From: Lachnospiraceae bacterium
GTDB lineage: Bacteria; Bacillota; Clostridia; Lachnospirales; Lachnospiraceae
Reading direction: 5' to 3'
Assembly (NCBI GenBank): GCA_017408025.1
Contig: JAFQVJ010000041.1
Coordinates: 1 to 64,000, forward strand
Length of the DNA stretch: 64,000 bases
Part shown: in pieces, positions 25,661-35,497 of the stretch
Layout of the letters: each line of letters begins with the position of its first letter
How positions within the stretch are numbered: the first letter of the stretch is position 1
Notes under the pieces: generated by a model
What the model saw: only the letters and a program-made list of their open reading frames with translations
The model's database searches: none
Told to the model about the DNA's origin: nothing
Position numbers and translations under genes: made by a program

Positions 25661-26425
25661 TCAATCATATGACACATCATCAAATATATCAAAGGAATCC
25701 CAGTATGTGAAAAGTGCCTGACCTAATATCTGATCTTCCTTGATATAGATTATATCCTCGCTGTACTCTCCATTAGAGTTTTTTACTTTCCCTGACCATT
25801 CTATTGTGTCGTATGAATTGTTTCTGTTGTCTCCAAGTACAAAGTAGCTGCCTTCTGGTACATGGAATTCATATGTCTTGCCTGCATCCACTGTCCATGT
25901 TCCGTTGATATATGGTTCCTCAAGAGGTCCATACTTCAATTGTCCCTTTGCATCGTAGATGTACACCTGACAATCATCTATAACTACAGTTTCACCTGGA
26001 AGCCCGATAATTCTTTTTACATAGTCCTCTTCAGAATCAAATGGATTAGGGAATATGATAATATCACCACGCTCTGGCTCACTGAAGGTATATGCAAGTC
26101 TAAGGCCTATCATTCGACTACCTGTTGGTATAGTCTTTTCCATAGAACCGGTCGGAACTACAGCATTGATAAGAACAAACATATTTATAAATGCTGCAAT
26201 ACCTATAGCGATAAGAAGCATCCACACCCAGCTCATAATCTCTTTCTTCAGATTAAATTCTGCCTTCTCCTGCTTCTTCTTCGCTTCCTCTGTGAGAGAT
26301 TCCACATCATCATGATACATCTGAGCATCCTCATCTATATCATATTCTATAAATTCAATCTCTTCATCTTCTACATTATCTACCAAATCATCTATTATAT
26401 TTTCCTGTTGTTTCAAATCCGACAT
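25661..26425 (-). CDS. lepB: Signal peptidase I (254 aa)
   Basis: Membrane-bound serine/lysine protease that removes signal peptides. The single transmembrane helix (about residues 64-88) is preceded by a long, strongly acidic cytoplasmic N-terminal region (about 60 residues rich in Asp and Glu), longer than in most Firmicute SipS-type enzymes. The catalytic Ser94 lies in VPTGSMEKTIPTGS and Lys137 in DYVKRIIGLPGE. The GDNRNNSYD motif follows. The frame opens with TTG at 26437, but GGAGG lies 5 bp before the ATG at 26425. It would process the lipid-free secreted proteins encoded in this window. Confidence 0.95.
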   Translation of the reverse strand: MSDLKQQENIIDDLVDNVEDEEIEFIEYDIDEDAQMYHDDVESLTEEAKKKQEKAEFNLKKEIMSWVWMLLIAIGIAAFINMFVLINAVVPTGSMEKTIPTGSRMIGLRLAYTFSEPERGDIIIFPNPFDSEEDYVKRIIGLPGETVVIDDCQVYIYDAKGQLKYGPLEEPYINGTWTVDAGKTYEFHVPEGSYFVLGDNRNNSYDTIEWSGKVKNSNGEYSEDIIYIKEDQILGQALFTYWDSFDIFDDVSYD

Positions 26426-26560
26426 CTCGTCCTCCAAATGCAGTGAATACTCATATATTTTAATATTTTACCACAACGGATTGTTTTATACAAGTAGACA
26501 TCTTTTCCTTGATTCCTATTTTGCATATATTGTTGATATCATGTTTTCACTCTACATCTG

Positions 26561-27319
26561 CTATGGTAATCTCCAGTAATCTATCTTCTGCTCCTCCACA
26601 AACCCATGGTGGGAATACATTACATGTGCCACTGTATTTGCTCCGTTTACATGAAGCAATATCTTATCGGCATCATTTTCCAAGATATTATTTAATATGA
26701 GTAAAAGAGTTTCTGTTCCGTAACCCTTGCCACGCTCACTCTCCTCCACCATAAAGTCATATATAACAGCCTGTGTTCTGGTAAACTCCACCTTACAGCT
26801 TCCAACCTTCTGTCCATCCTTATAGGTTTCATAGTACTCAGTGTTATTATCCTTATGGTGGGTCATTTTCAGGCTGTTCTGTGGTTTTGGCTTTGCACTC
26901 TTGTCATATGCCATTAGGTAATCTGTATCCTCAAGCTTGCTATTTATCTTTATAAGATATTCTTCCATGTCCTTACAGCCTGGCTCGGTGACTACAAGCT
27001 TCTTCTCTATTCCGTATTCTCGGATGTGTCCTAAAGCTTCTGACAAAAGTCGTTTAAAATATCCCTTACCCCGCTCCTCCGGCAATGTGCCTCCATATAT
27101 TTCACACTGACTTTCGTCGGGTATGAATACAGACAGATAGCTTACAAGTCTGCTACCGTCGTACATCATATAAAAGCATGGAAATTCCTCTATCTCGTTA
27201 AGCTCCTGTTCAAGGAATGATACTCCGTGTGTACCGTCTGCCTTAGCGCACTGCTCTGTCAGCTCCATTGCTTCGTGATATTGATTTGAAGTTAGTCTGT
27301 TTGTAACAAATATATTCAT
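26561..27319 (-). CDS. GNAT-family acetyltransferase, two tandem domains (252 aa)
   Basis: Acetyl-CoA-dependent N-acetyltransferase of unknown substrate. The first GNAT domain (about residues 40-130) has YGGTLPEERGKGYFKRLLSE, the acetyl-CoA loop. The second (about 155-250) has DFMVEESERGKGYGTETLLL and LHVNGANTVAHVMYSHHGFV. Tandem GNAT proteins are often involved in small-molecule or mycothiol-like chemistry, but the substrate cannot be named here. It follows the aminopeptidase gene by 6 bp, so the two are probably co-transcribed. Confidence 0.8.
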   Translation of the reverse strand: MNIFVTNRLTSNQYHEAMELTEQCAKADGTHGVSFLEQELNEIEEFPCFYMMYDGSRLVSYLSVFIPDESQCEIYGGTLPEERGKGYFKRLLSEALGHIREYGIEKKLVVTEPGCKDMEEYLIKINSKLEDTDYLMAYDKSAKPKPQNSLKMTHHKDNNTEYYETYKDGQKVGSCKVEFTRTQAVIYDFMVEESERGKGYGTETLLLILNNILENDADKILLHVNGANTVAHVMYSHHGFVEEQKIDYWRLP

Positions 27320-27325
27320 ATATAT

Positions 27326-29116
27326 TTACACCTCTTTTGTGACTTCCTTAAGCCATGCTCTCTCTTCATCATTCATGTATGGAGAAATCTTCTCATATAC
27401 TTCCCTGTGATAGCTGTTAAGTCTGGCTTTGTCCACATCTGTCATTGATGGCATATGGATTGCCTCAAGGTCAATTGGCACCATCGTCAGATTCTCAAAC
27501 CTCATAAACTGGCCATACTCTGTCTTCTCATCCTTTACGCAGGCAATCATATTTTCTGTACGAATGCCGTATTTACCCTCCAGATAAAAGCCTGGCTCAT
27601 TAGAAGTAATCATCCCCTCTTCCAGTATGGCACTGTCATTCCTCTCAGCTACAATTTTCCATCTAAAGCCATTTGGTCCCTCATGGACATTTAAGAAATA
27701 ACCTACACCGTGACCTGTTCCGTGATTGTAATCAAGACCCATCTCCCACAGTGGACCTCTTGCAAGGTAATCAAGATTAACGCCTCTCACACCATGTATA
27801 AACTTTGCTGCAGCAAGATTAAGATGCCCTCTAAGAACTGCGGTAAAATGTACCTTTTGTTCTTCCGAGCATGGTCCTAGGGCAATAGTTCTTGTGATAT
27901 CTGTTGTTCCTTCCAGATACTGTCCACCTGTGTCAAATAAAACAAATCCTTCTGGAAGAAGCTCTGTATCACTTTCAGGTGTTGCTGAATAGTGACACAT
28001 AGCAGCATTTGCCCCATATGCTACGATAGGCTCGAAGCTTGGTCCCATGTAGTTCTCGCCTTCTTCTCTTAAATGTTCAAGATATTGGGCAGCACTTATC
28101 TCTGTTATCTTCATCTTACCTACATTTTTCTTAAGCCAGTACATGAACCTTGTAACTGCCACACCGTCTTTTATGTGAGCAATTCTCTCATTTTCCACCT
28201 CTGTAGGATTTTTAATAGCCTTTGGCAAAAGCGTAAGGTTTATCTCATTTATTACATTTACACCTGATGGTATATTTTTAACTATAGCATAGTTAGCCTT
28301 ACTTCCATCGATAAATACTCTCTTAGCTGATGATATATTTTTAACATCCTCGTATATGTCATTATAAGGCTTTAAATCAATGCCATCATTAGAGAGCTGT
28401 GCCATCACTTCATCTGAAAATGCTTCCTTTGAAGCATACAATGTAGCTTTTTGGTCCTCTATAACAGCATAAGACAAAACTACAGGATTACAGTGTACAT
28501 CATTTCCTCTAATATTAAAAAGCCATGCAATATCATCCAGAGATGTCAGCACGTATATATCTGCCTTTTTCTCCGCCATGAGCTCTCTAATCTCCCTAAG
28601 CTTTTCGCTGCGCAGCTTTCCACAGTACTTTACATCTAATATCATAACTGGCTCTTTAGATAAAGCTGGTCTCTCCTCCCATATCTCATCCACTAAGTCT
28701 TTCTCATAGGCAATTTTTACACCATTGTCAGATAGCAGCTCTTCAAGCTCCTTTGCATAAACATAGTCCACACATCTGCCATCAAATCCCAATGTCTGAC
28801 CACTATGAAGAGCCTTCTTCAGATATTCCTTAATAGTTGGAACGCCTTCTTCACCCATTTTCATAAGCTCTACACCTGTTCCCTCAAGCTCTGCTGCCGC
28901 CTGTATGAAATAACGTCCATCTGTCCACAGCCTGGCCTCTGTAGATGTTATAACAGCTGTACCCGCTGAACCTGTAAAACCAGTTATATACCTTCTGCAT
29001 TTAAAATAATCCCCTACATACTCTGAACCATGAAAATCATTTGTAGGTATAAGATACGCATCTATATTATTTTTGCTCATAAGCTTTCGAAGCTCTTCTA
29101 TTCTCTCTTTAATCAT
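27326..29116 (-). CDS. Xaa-Pro aminopeptidase, M24B family (596 aa)
   Basis: Cytoplasmic metallopeptidase releasing an N-terminal residue before proline. It has the long, three-domain architecture of eukaryote-like aminopeptidase P: two creatinase-like N-terminal domains (about residues 1-300) and a pita-bread catalytic domain (about 310-560). Metal ligands are visible in LFDTGGQYLEGTTDITRT (two Asp), NHGTGHGVGYFLNVHEGP (His) and TSNEPGFYLEGKYGIRTEN (two Glu). Signal peptides are absent. Probably used in peptide catabolism. Confidence 0.93.
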   Translation of the reverse strand: MIKERIEELRKLMSKNNIDAYLIPTNDFHGSEYVGDYFKCRRYITGFTGSAGTAVITSTEARLWTDGRYFIQAAAELEGTGVELMKMGEEGVPTIKEYLKKALHSGQTLGFDGRCVDYVYAKELEELLSDNGVKIAYEKDLVDEIWEERPALSKEPVMILDVKYCGKLRSEKLREIRELMAEKKADIYVLTSLDDIAWLFNIRGNDVHCNPVVLSYAVIEDQKATLYASKEAFSDEVMAQLSNDGIDLKPYNDIYEDVKNISSAKRVFIDGSKANYAIVKNIPSGVNVINEINLTLLPKAIKNPTEVENERIAHIKDGVAVTRFMYWLKKNVGKMKITEISAAQYLEHLREEGENYMGPSFEPIVAYGANAAMCHYSATPESDTELLPEGFVLFDTGGQYLEGTTDITRTIALGPCSEEQKVHFTAVLRGHLNLAAAKFIHGVRGVNLDYLARGPLWEMGLDYNHGTGHGVGYFLNVHEGPNGFRWKIVAERNDSAILEEGMITSNEPGFYLEGKYGIRTENMIACVKDEKTEYGQFMRFENLTMVPIDLEAIHMPSMTDVDKARLNSYHREVYEKISPYMNDEERAWLKEVTKEV

Positions 29117-29173
29117 CTTTTTTCCTCTCTTTAATTCTTGCTTTACTAATACTTCTAATATTTAGATAACATA

Positions 29174-30061
29174 TTATATCGTTTTCAACATTTCAAGCAA
29201 TTTCTTTCCTGCTACTGACATAGGGTTTTTGTTATCTGTCACAATGCACATATCCCTGTCAGGTATATTTTTATCAAACCTAGCTATAAACAGCTCTCCC
29301 GATTCCAGATATTTTTCAGCAAAATCCTTTACCACACACCCCACACCGAGATTACGTACAGCAAATTGCACTATCATATCACTTGTAGCCAGTTCAAATT
29401 CAGGCTCCATCATAACTCCATGATCCCCCAAGAATTCATCTATTGACCTTCTGGTGCTTGTATTCTTCTCAAGGCATATGATTGGCAGATTTTCTATTTC
29501 AGTCAAGGGATTAACCTTATCCTTTAACCTTCTGAAATCATTTCCCGCCACAAATATTGTCTCCAGTTTTCTGACTGGAAGAACATCTATATTATCTTTT
29601 TTTTCAAATGGCATACTGACAACCGCAAAATCGATGGTGCCAAGCTGTAGCTGATGCAATGTCTCAGGTGTTGGTGCATTGGCAACATTTACCTTTATAT
29701 TGGGATATTTATCATGAAATCGTTCCAGATATGGCAATAGATAAAATTGAAGGGTCATATCACTGGCTCCAATCTTTATCTCTCCATTGTCCACATCAAG
29801 AAGCTGTCTAAACTTCTTTTCACCAAGACTTATGGTTTCATAGCCTTCTTTTACATATTTGTAGAGAACCTCACCCTCTGGTGTCAGTTTAACACCTTTT
29901 GCTGTTCTGAGGAATAACTTTCCACCGATAAGCATTTCCAACTGTTTAATAGCCTGACTGACAGCCGGCTGAGATATACACATTATCTCTGCCGCCTGTG
30001 TCAAGCTTCCACAGCCAGCCACATGATAAAACACTTTATAATACTCAAGGTTTGCATTCAT
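29174..30061 (-). CDS. LysR-family transcriptional regulator (295 aa)
   Basis: DNA-binding regulator with an N-terminal winged helix-turn-helix (NLEYYKVFYHVAGCGSLTQA, then CISQPAVSQAIKQLE) and a C-terminal co-inducer domain (about residues 90-290). Close in type to CysL/YtlI-like members, but the ligand is unknown. The frame extends to a TTG at 30094; AAAGGAGG precedes the ATG at 30061, which matches the family N-terminus. It lies downstream of bioY on the same strand, so it could control biotin or thiol-related genes, though the target is not shown by sequence. Confidence 0.9.
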   Translation of the reverse strand: MNANLEYYKVFYHVAGCGSLTQAAEIMCISQPAVSQAIKQLEMLIGGKLFLRTAKGVKLTPEGEVLYKYVKEGYETISLGEKKFRQLLDVDNGEIKIGASDMTLQFYLLPYLERFHDKYPNIKVNVANAPTPETLHQLQLGTIDFAVVSMPFEKKDNIDVLPVRKLETIFVAGNDFRRLKDKVNPLTEIENLPIICLEKNTSTRRSIDEFLGDHGVMMEPEFELATSDMIVQFAVRNLGVGCVVKDFAEKYLESGELFIARFDKNIPDRDMCIVTDNKNPMSVAGKKLLEMLKTI

Positions 30062-30132
30062 ATCCCACACCCTCCTTTCATGTCTCAATATCAATCAGCT
30101 ATATTATTTATGAGTGTGCAAAAAATCCACAG

Positions 30133-30654
30133 CTACATAATCTGTTTCAATCTCTTCCTCACTGGTTCAGCCACCATCCACGCCAAGGCTATCATGAGCA
30201 TATCCTTCGGTAGGTATGGCAATGTAACTGCAAGTATACTTCCTACAATGTCCATTCCTGTTATCAGCGTGAACTGTAGGACTCCAAGTCCATGACATAC
30301 TAATATTCCCAATATTGCCAAGCCTGCTTTTGCCATGTAATGCTGGAATTTGACTGTCAATCCGCAAAGAAAAGCAAGGAATATAAACCCGAATATAAAT
30401 CCACCTGTAGGACCAAACAATACTCCCGGTCCACATGTCATATTGCTGTATACAGGAAGTATCAATCCCATAACCACATAGATGGCAGCCACCGCTGCTC
30501 CTCTCTTATATCCTAATACAAAACCTACAAATGCAATGGCAAATGTCTGAAGAGTTGCCGCTACTCCAAGGATATTTACTCCTAAGGGTATGACCGAAAG
30601 AATACATGTAAACGCCAGAAAAACACCCATTGATGTTATATTTTTCACTTTCAT
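30133..30654 (-). CDS. bioY: Biotin ECF-transporter substrate-binding subunit BioY (173 aa)
   Basis: S component of an energy-coupling-factor transporter that captures biotin at the membrane. Six hydrophobic segments span the protein. BioY landmarks are SVIPLGVNILGVAATLQTFA near the N-terminus, VYSNMTCGPGVLFGPTGGF and GFIFGFIFLAFLCG. The shared EcfA/EcfT energising module is not in the window. Imported biotin would be attached to AccB, encoded about 22 kb away. No BirA-type operator was recognised upstream. Confidence 0.92.
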   Translation of the reverse strand: MKVKNITSMGVFLAFTCILSVIPLGVNILGVAATLQTFAIAFVGFVLGYKRGAAVAAIYVVMGLILPVYSNMTCGPGVLFGPTGGFIFGFIFLAFLCGLTVKFQHYMAKAGLAILGILVCHGLGVLQFTLITGMDIVGSILAVTLPYLPKDMLMIALAWMVAEPVRKRLKQIM

Positions 30655-30731
30655 AGCTTTCCTCCTAACGTTACGCTTACCATTCCTTTACTTGCTCTAT
30701 AACATCACCTTTCATAAAGCGACGCTCTATG

Positions 30732-31463
30732 TCAGATGAACTCTAAGGACTTAAACTGCTTATCAATATATTTTGTACGCCATCTTCCCATGACCATGGC
30801 AAGCTCGCTCAACACTTCTTCCGTTACTGTAAAACCGTATAATTTAACTATTGGTGATGAGATGATATATTGCATTGTATAGAATGTAGACGTATTAAGT
30901 TTCACCATATCCTTAACCACACCTGCACATTCACTACATATAGCTCCGCTTTTTTCCACTGTAAAGCCTTTTAGCTCCTGATTATTTCCACAATTAACAC
31001 ATCTAAACACATCTGGATATTCGCCGTTTACGGCAAACATCTTCAACTCATATATGTATCTTATCAGTTTTCTTGGTATAGCATCACCAGCAAGAGCTTT
31101 AAGGGACAGATACAAGAGATTAACCATGTCCTTTGCCTCAACATTTTCGTGGCTGTAATATTCAGCAAGCTCAAGAAAATAGAATCCGTAGTAAACGGCA
31201 TTAATATCTGTGGCTATGTCGTCAAAATAATTCTTTATATCAATATCCACCAGATTGTAAGCGTCCCTTCCCTGATACAAGGTAAATTCTCCAAATGAAA
31301 AAGGTCTGCTTCCCGCTGCAAATCGGTTTGAAGGTCTTCTTGCGCCTTTCGCAAAGGCTGTTATCTTTCCCCGCTGTCCTGTAAGTATTACAAGGCGCTT
31401 ATCATATTCACCGACAGGTGCTGCCGATAGGACTATTCCTGTTAATTTAACCTGATTTACCAC
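30732..31463 (-). CDS. recO: DNA repair protein RecO (243 aa)
   Basis: Recombination mediator that helps load RecA at gaps with RecF and RecR. The N-terminal OB-fold begins VKLTGIVLSAAPVGEYDKRL and has KITAFAKGARRPSNRFAAG. A zinc-finger-like element, CVNCGNNQELKGFTVEKSGA with a second Cys pair in CSEC, lies at about residues 150-178. Length is standard. It directly follows era, a pairing conserved across Firmicutes. Confidence 0.95.
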   Translation of the reverse strand: MVNQVKLTGIVLSAAPVGEYDKRLVILTGQRGKITAFAKGARRPSNRFAAGSRPFSFGEFTLYQGRDAYNLVDIDIKNYFDDIATDINAVYYGFYFLELAEYYSHENVEAKDMVNLLYLSLKALAGDAIPRKLIRYIYELKMFAVNGEYPDVFRCVNCGNNQELKGFTVEKSGAICSECAGVVKDMVKLNTSTFYTMQYIISSPIVKLYGFTVTEEVLSELAMVMGRWRTKYIDKQFKSLEFI

Positions 31464-31526
31464 AGTATCCTCCGCTTCTTTTACATCTCATCCATCACTT
31501 ATGTAAAAAATATAACTACTTTCCTG

Positions 31527-32432
31527 TTATAACTCTTTAGCATTATAGCCAAAATTTTTCAACTGCATATCACTGTCTCGCCATTCCTTACGAACCTTAA
31601 CCCACAGTTTCAAATTCACCTTTAACTCCATCATCTTCTCTATCTCATAGCGGGCAGCACTTCCAATTTTCTTAAGCATTGCCCCCTGCTTTCCGATGAT
31701 TATGCCTTTGTGGGAATCTCGCTCACATACAATAGTTGCGTCGATGTCAATGATGTCTCCCGACTTTCTCTCCTTCATCTGATCAATATACACTGCAATT
31801 CCGTGTGGAATCTCATCATTAAGGCACTTCAAAGCCTTTTCTCTGATCAGCTCTGACACAATCTGTCTCATAGGCTGGTCTGTTACAGTGTCCTCATCAT
31901 AGAACATTGGTCCATATGGCAAATACTTAAATATAGTCTCTATAAGATCATCTGTATTTGTTCCCTTCAGTGCAGATACTGGCACTATTTCCGCAAAATT
32001 ATAGATTTTTCTATAGTTATCTATAAATCTTAAGATTTCTTCCTTCTTGATAGTGTCCACCTTATTTATAACAAGTATAACTGGTGTAGTCACTTTCTGA
32101 AGCTGCTCAGCTATATGTCTCTCGCCTGCGCCTATAAAGTCTGTTGGCTCAACAAGCCACATTACCACATCCACTTCCTTTAAGGTCTGTTCTGCCACAT
32201 TCACCATGTATTCACCAAGCTTATTTTTAGACTTGTGAATACCAGGTGTATCCAGAAATACTATCTGTCCTTCCTCACATGTATAAACAGTCTGTATTCT
32301 ATTTCTTGTTGTCTGTGGCTTGTTTGATGTAATGGCAATTTTCTGACCTATAAGCTGGTTCATAAGAGTTGATTTTCCAACGTTTGGTCTGCCTATGAGA
32401 GTTACAAAACCTGACTTAAAATTATCTGCCAT
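31527..32432 (-). CDS. era: GTPase Era (301 aa)
   Basis: Ras-like GTPase needed for 16S rRNA 3'-end maturation and 30S assembly. G1 is GRPNVGKST (about residues 13-21), G3 is DTPGIHK, G4 is NKVD and the C-terminal KH domain (about 200-285) has GIIIGKQGAMLKKIG. Length is normal. It sits between an M16C protease gene and recO on the minus strand. The sequence raises no doubt about function. Confidence 0.96.
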   Translation of the reverse strand: MADNFKSGFVTLIGRPNVGKSTLMNQLIGQKIAITSNKPQTTRNRIQTVYTCEEGQIVFLDTPGIHKSKNKLGEYMVNVAEQTLKEVDVVMWLVEPTDFIGAGERHIAEQLQKVTTPVILVINKVDTIKKEEILRFIDNYRKIYNFAEIVPVSALKGTNTDDLIETIFKYLPYGPMFYDEDTVTDQPMRQIVSELIREKALKCLNDEIPHGIAVYIDQMKERKSGDIIDIDATIVCERDSHKGIIIGKQGAMLKKIGSAARYEIEKMMELKVNLKLWVKVRKEWRDSDMQLKNFGYNAKEL

Positions 32433-32462
32433 ATGTTCCTTTTTATCCTTTCTCTATGTGAA

Positions 32463-35390
32463 CTATTTCAATAAATCCTTTGTCTCCATGAACAACGATT
32501 TACATTCTTCTATCTTTCCTGCATTTCCTACAACACAGATATTGTTTTGTGCAAGAACTGCTTCTACCATGTCAGCCAGCTGGTGAACCTTTTCATTTGT
32601 GAGCGTCAGTACCTCATCCCTCTCCTTCTGAACCATATCCATAGTCAGATTTGTAAGGTAGAAGCGGAGTGCTGCGTCACCTTTGCCCTTTGCTGTCTTT
32701 GGTCTATCCAGGTTACTTATTGTTCCAATGATATATTTAAGTATATCTCTGTCTGACTCATTAAAGCTTCTTAAAAACTCTGGTATGCCATTGTAAACTT
32801 CATTTGTCTTCTCAAGATTTGGATCGCGATACGAACAGAAGTAAACATTTCCACCATATGAGTAGGCACTCATGCAGCCATATGCGCCACCCTTTACACG
32901 GATGTTCTCCCATAGATAACCATAATCCATAATATTTTCAAGTACCTTGAGAGTTCCTGTATACTCATAGCCCTCTTTCTTGAAATTACCTGTTCTTGCC
33001 ACATACTGAATCTGCGCTGATGTCTTCAAGCCCTCATTTTTCTTCTCTGGCTTAAGATTTCTGTCTGCCTTAACATATTCATCTGCATTAAGCTGCGCCA
33101 CAAATCCTCCAAATGGCTTCTTCATAAGCTCATAGCCTTCCACATCTGATGTAAAGCCCAATACCAGGTTTTTTACATTGAATACTGCCTTTATAGTCTC
33201 TTTGAGATTTGCAACTATCTCATCTGACTTTGCATCGAAATTATCTGCTAAGTCTTCAATAAACCACATAAATTCCACCCCTGACATCTTATCCGATACA
33301 AGAGATCCTTCCGAAAAATAAGATGTTGCTCTGCCTATGGCAAGGGTGTGTCCGCCGCTTGCTGCCTTGGAACCATGACTAGATTTAATCTCATCTATTA
33401 TCTCTTTAAGACGTTTCTTATCATCCACCTTGGATGTCAAAAGCACTTCCGCTAATATGTCAAATGCCTTATCAAGCTTCTCGTAGAATACCTTAATACC
33501 AGCTTCAACACGCAGTCCATAAGCCTCGGCCTGCACAGCATCTCTATAAACAGACGAATATATATCCATTCCTCCAGTATGCAGATTTATGCTGTTGTTG
33601 AGCTGAATATATGATGACTTTTCTGTATCAATATTTCCCAATACCTTTGTAAGTAATCCCACATATGGTATAAGTTCCTGCTTAACGTTCTGTGTATCAA
33701 ATGTAGCGGTTATATAAGCAATATTATTGGTAAACAGCTCACTGTAAATAACCTTTGTATTAGCCACATCCTTAACCTGATATTTAATCTCCTGAGATTT
33801 CTTATCTATATCTGACAGCTTAAGCATAGGAATTTTCGCCAAATCCTCCTGAGAGCTTGGCTCACTTTGATACTGTAAGAGTCTCTTTGTCTCATCTATT
33901 ATGGTCTGAAGCTCCTCTGTAGAAAGAGAGGCTTTATAATCTGCAAGCTTTTTCGCCAGCTGCTTCTCCTGCTTGTCTGTCATACCCTTTTCTGGTGCAA
34001 GTGTAAGTATAGTCTTATGATTGTTATTTAATATGAATTCCTCCATAAGAGATTCAAAATATCCTGTATCAACAACACTCTTAAGATATACAAAGGCATT
34101 ATCTGCATCTATCAACGTGAATGGATGCATCTCATCAAACATCCATGCCTCAAGTATGTCAAGGCTATAGTACAAGCCCTTTGAATTGCCGCCAAAATCA
34201 GCCTCTCTATACTTAAACTCGTATATATTCAGTGCTGCCCTCAGTGCATCCCTGTCTATACCCTCATCTACAAGTTTCTTAAGTGTCTCCTCTATAACTT
34301 TAATAATTTTTTCCTTATCCTCTACATTTGCACCCTTGGCTATAAATGTAAAGAAATTCTGCATAGCTGTGACACATCCGCCTGTCAAATCCTTGGCTAA
34401 TCCTGCCTCTACAAGTGCCTTCTTAACTGGTGAACCCGGCATTGTCACAAGGGCATATTCAAGGACATTCATGGCATAATATATCTTTACATCTGTACAC
34501 TCCCCAAAGGTTGTTGTATATGCAATATATGTCTTATCTTTTTCATCCTCATTTTCGCCGATAGAATATGTCTTATATTCATCATGTGGCTTCTCAAAAG
34601 GAGCCTGCTTTGTAAGCTTGGAATCAACCTTAAGATAATCATATTTTGACAAATATTCATCATGGAGGAACTCCAATCTCTCAACTGGGTCAATATCACC
34701 ATAAAGGTAGATAAAGCTGTTTGATGGATGATAATACTTTCTATGAAAATCCAAAAACTGCTCATATGTCAGCTCTGGAATACAGTCTGGATCACCGCCA
34801 GACTCGTACTGATATTCATTATCCGGGAATATGGTATGTCTGACATATCTAAATATAACGCTGTCTGGTGAAGAGAATGCGCCCTTCATCTCGTTGTATA
34901 CAACACCGCTTATCTTAAGCTCATCATCCATATTGTCAAGCTTGTAGCTCCAACCCTCCTGAAGGAAGATTTCCTTGTATTTGTAGATATTTGGATGAAA
35001 TACAGCGTCCAGATATACATCCATCAGATTCTTAAAGTCGGCATCATTGCAGCTTGCTATAGGATACATAGTCTTCATTGATGATGTCATGGCATTTAAA
35101 AAAGTGTTGAGAGAGCCCTTAACAAGCTCCACAAATGGGTCTTTTACAGGGAATTTCTCTGAACCGCACAAAACGGAATGCTCCATAATGTGAGGTACAC
35201 CAGTATCATCAGAACATGGTGTTCTGAAAGCTATATTAAATACCTTATTGTTATCATCATTTAGTAACAATGCCACCCTTGCCTTTGTTTTCTTGTGACT
35301 CAACAGATATCCAGTAGAATCAAGTGCTTCAATATTCTGTACATCCAGCAAATCATAATTTGCAAGATTTGATAAATCTAAATTCTTCAT
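32463..35390 (-). CDS. M16C-family (presequence-protease-like) zinc metallopeptidase (975 aa)
   Basis: Large clam-shaped protease made of four homologous insulinase-type domains in one chain, related to PreP/Cym1. The inverted zinc motif H-x-x-E-H is at His67-Glu70-His71 in PHIMEHSVLCGSEKF, with the distal Glu about 80 residues later in the VVYNEMKGAFSSP region. The C-terminal half carries KGGAYGCMSAYSY, typical of the family. No signal peptide is seen, so it is cytosolic and probably degrades peptides. An almost 1000-residue single protein matches the M16C type rather than two-chain M16B enzymes. Confidence 0.93.
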   Translation of the reverse strand: MKNLDLSNLANYDLLDVQNIEALDSTGYLLSHKKTKARVALLLNDDNNKVFNIAFRTPCSDDTGVPHIMEHSVLCGSEKFPVKDPFVELVKGSLNTFLNAMTSSMKTMYPIASCNDADFKNLMDVYLDAVFHPNIYKYKEIFLQEGWSYKLDNMDDELKISGVVYNEMKGAFSSPDSVIFRYVRHTIFPDNEYQYESGGDPDCIPELTYEQFLDFHRKYYHPSNSFIYLYGDIDPVERLEFLHDEYLSKYDYLKVDSKLTKQAPFEKPHDEYKTYSIGENEDEKDKTYIAYTTTFGECTDVKIYYAMNVLEYALVTMPGSPVKKALVEAGLAKDLTGGCVTAMQNFFTFIAKGANVEDKEKIIKVIEETLKKLVDEGIDRDALRAALNIYEFKYREADFGGNSKGLYYSLDILEAWMFDEMHPFTLIDADNAFVYLKSVVDTGYFESLMEEFILNNNHKTILTLAPEKGMTDKQEKQLAKKLADYKASLSTEELQTIIDETKRLLQYQSEPSSQEDLAKIPMLKLSDIDKKSQEIKYQVKDVANTKVIYSELFTNNIAYITATFDTQNVKQELIPYVGLLTKVLGNIDTEKSSYIQLNNSINLHTGGMDIYSSVYRDAVQAEAYGLRVEAGIKVFYEKLDKAFDILAEVLLTSKVDDKKRLKEIIDEIKSSHGSKAASGGHTLAIGRATSYFSEGSLVSDKMSGVEFMWFIEDLADNFDAKSDEIVANLKETIKAVFNVKNLVLGFTSDVEGYELMKKPFGGFVAQLNADEYVKADRNLKPEKKNEGLKTSAQIQYVARTGNFKKEGYEYTGTLKVLENIMDYGYLWENIRVKGGAYGCMSAYSYGGNVYFCSYRDPNLEKTNEVYNGIPEFLRSFNESDRDILKYIIGTISNLDRPKTAKGKGDAALRFYLTNLTMDMVQKERDEVLTLTNEKVHQLADMVEAVLAQNNICVVGNAGKIEECKSLFMETKDLLK

Positions 35391-35497
35391 CTAAAAATGC
35401 CCTTTCTTACTCGTTTTTCACTATTGCATAACTAAGCATAGCAAATCTACATTACATTGTATATTAAACCAATCTAAAAAACAAGTGAAGAAACCTC

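Noticed and set aside
25548-25664. Longer N-terminus for NfeD
   Set aside because: It spans the lepB terminator and lacks membrane-protein character, so the shorter start is better.
30655-30731. BirA or biotin-responsive operator upstream of bioY
   Set aside because: No long inverted repeat like the BirA site was found; TAACGTTA near 30668 is too short to count.
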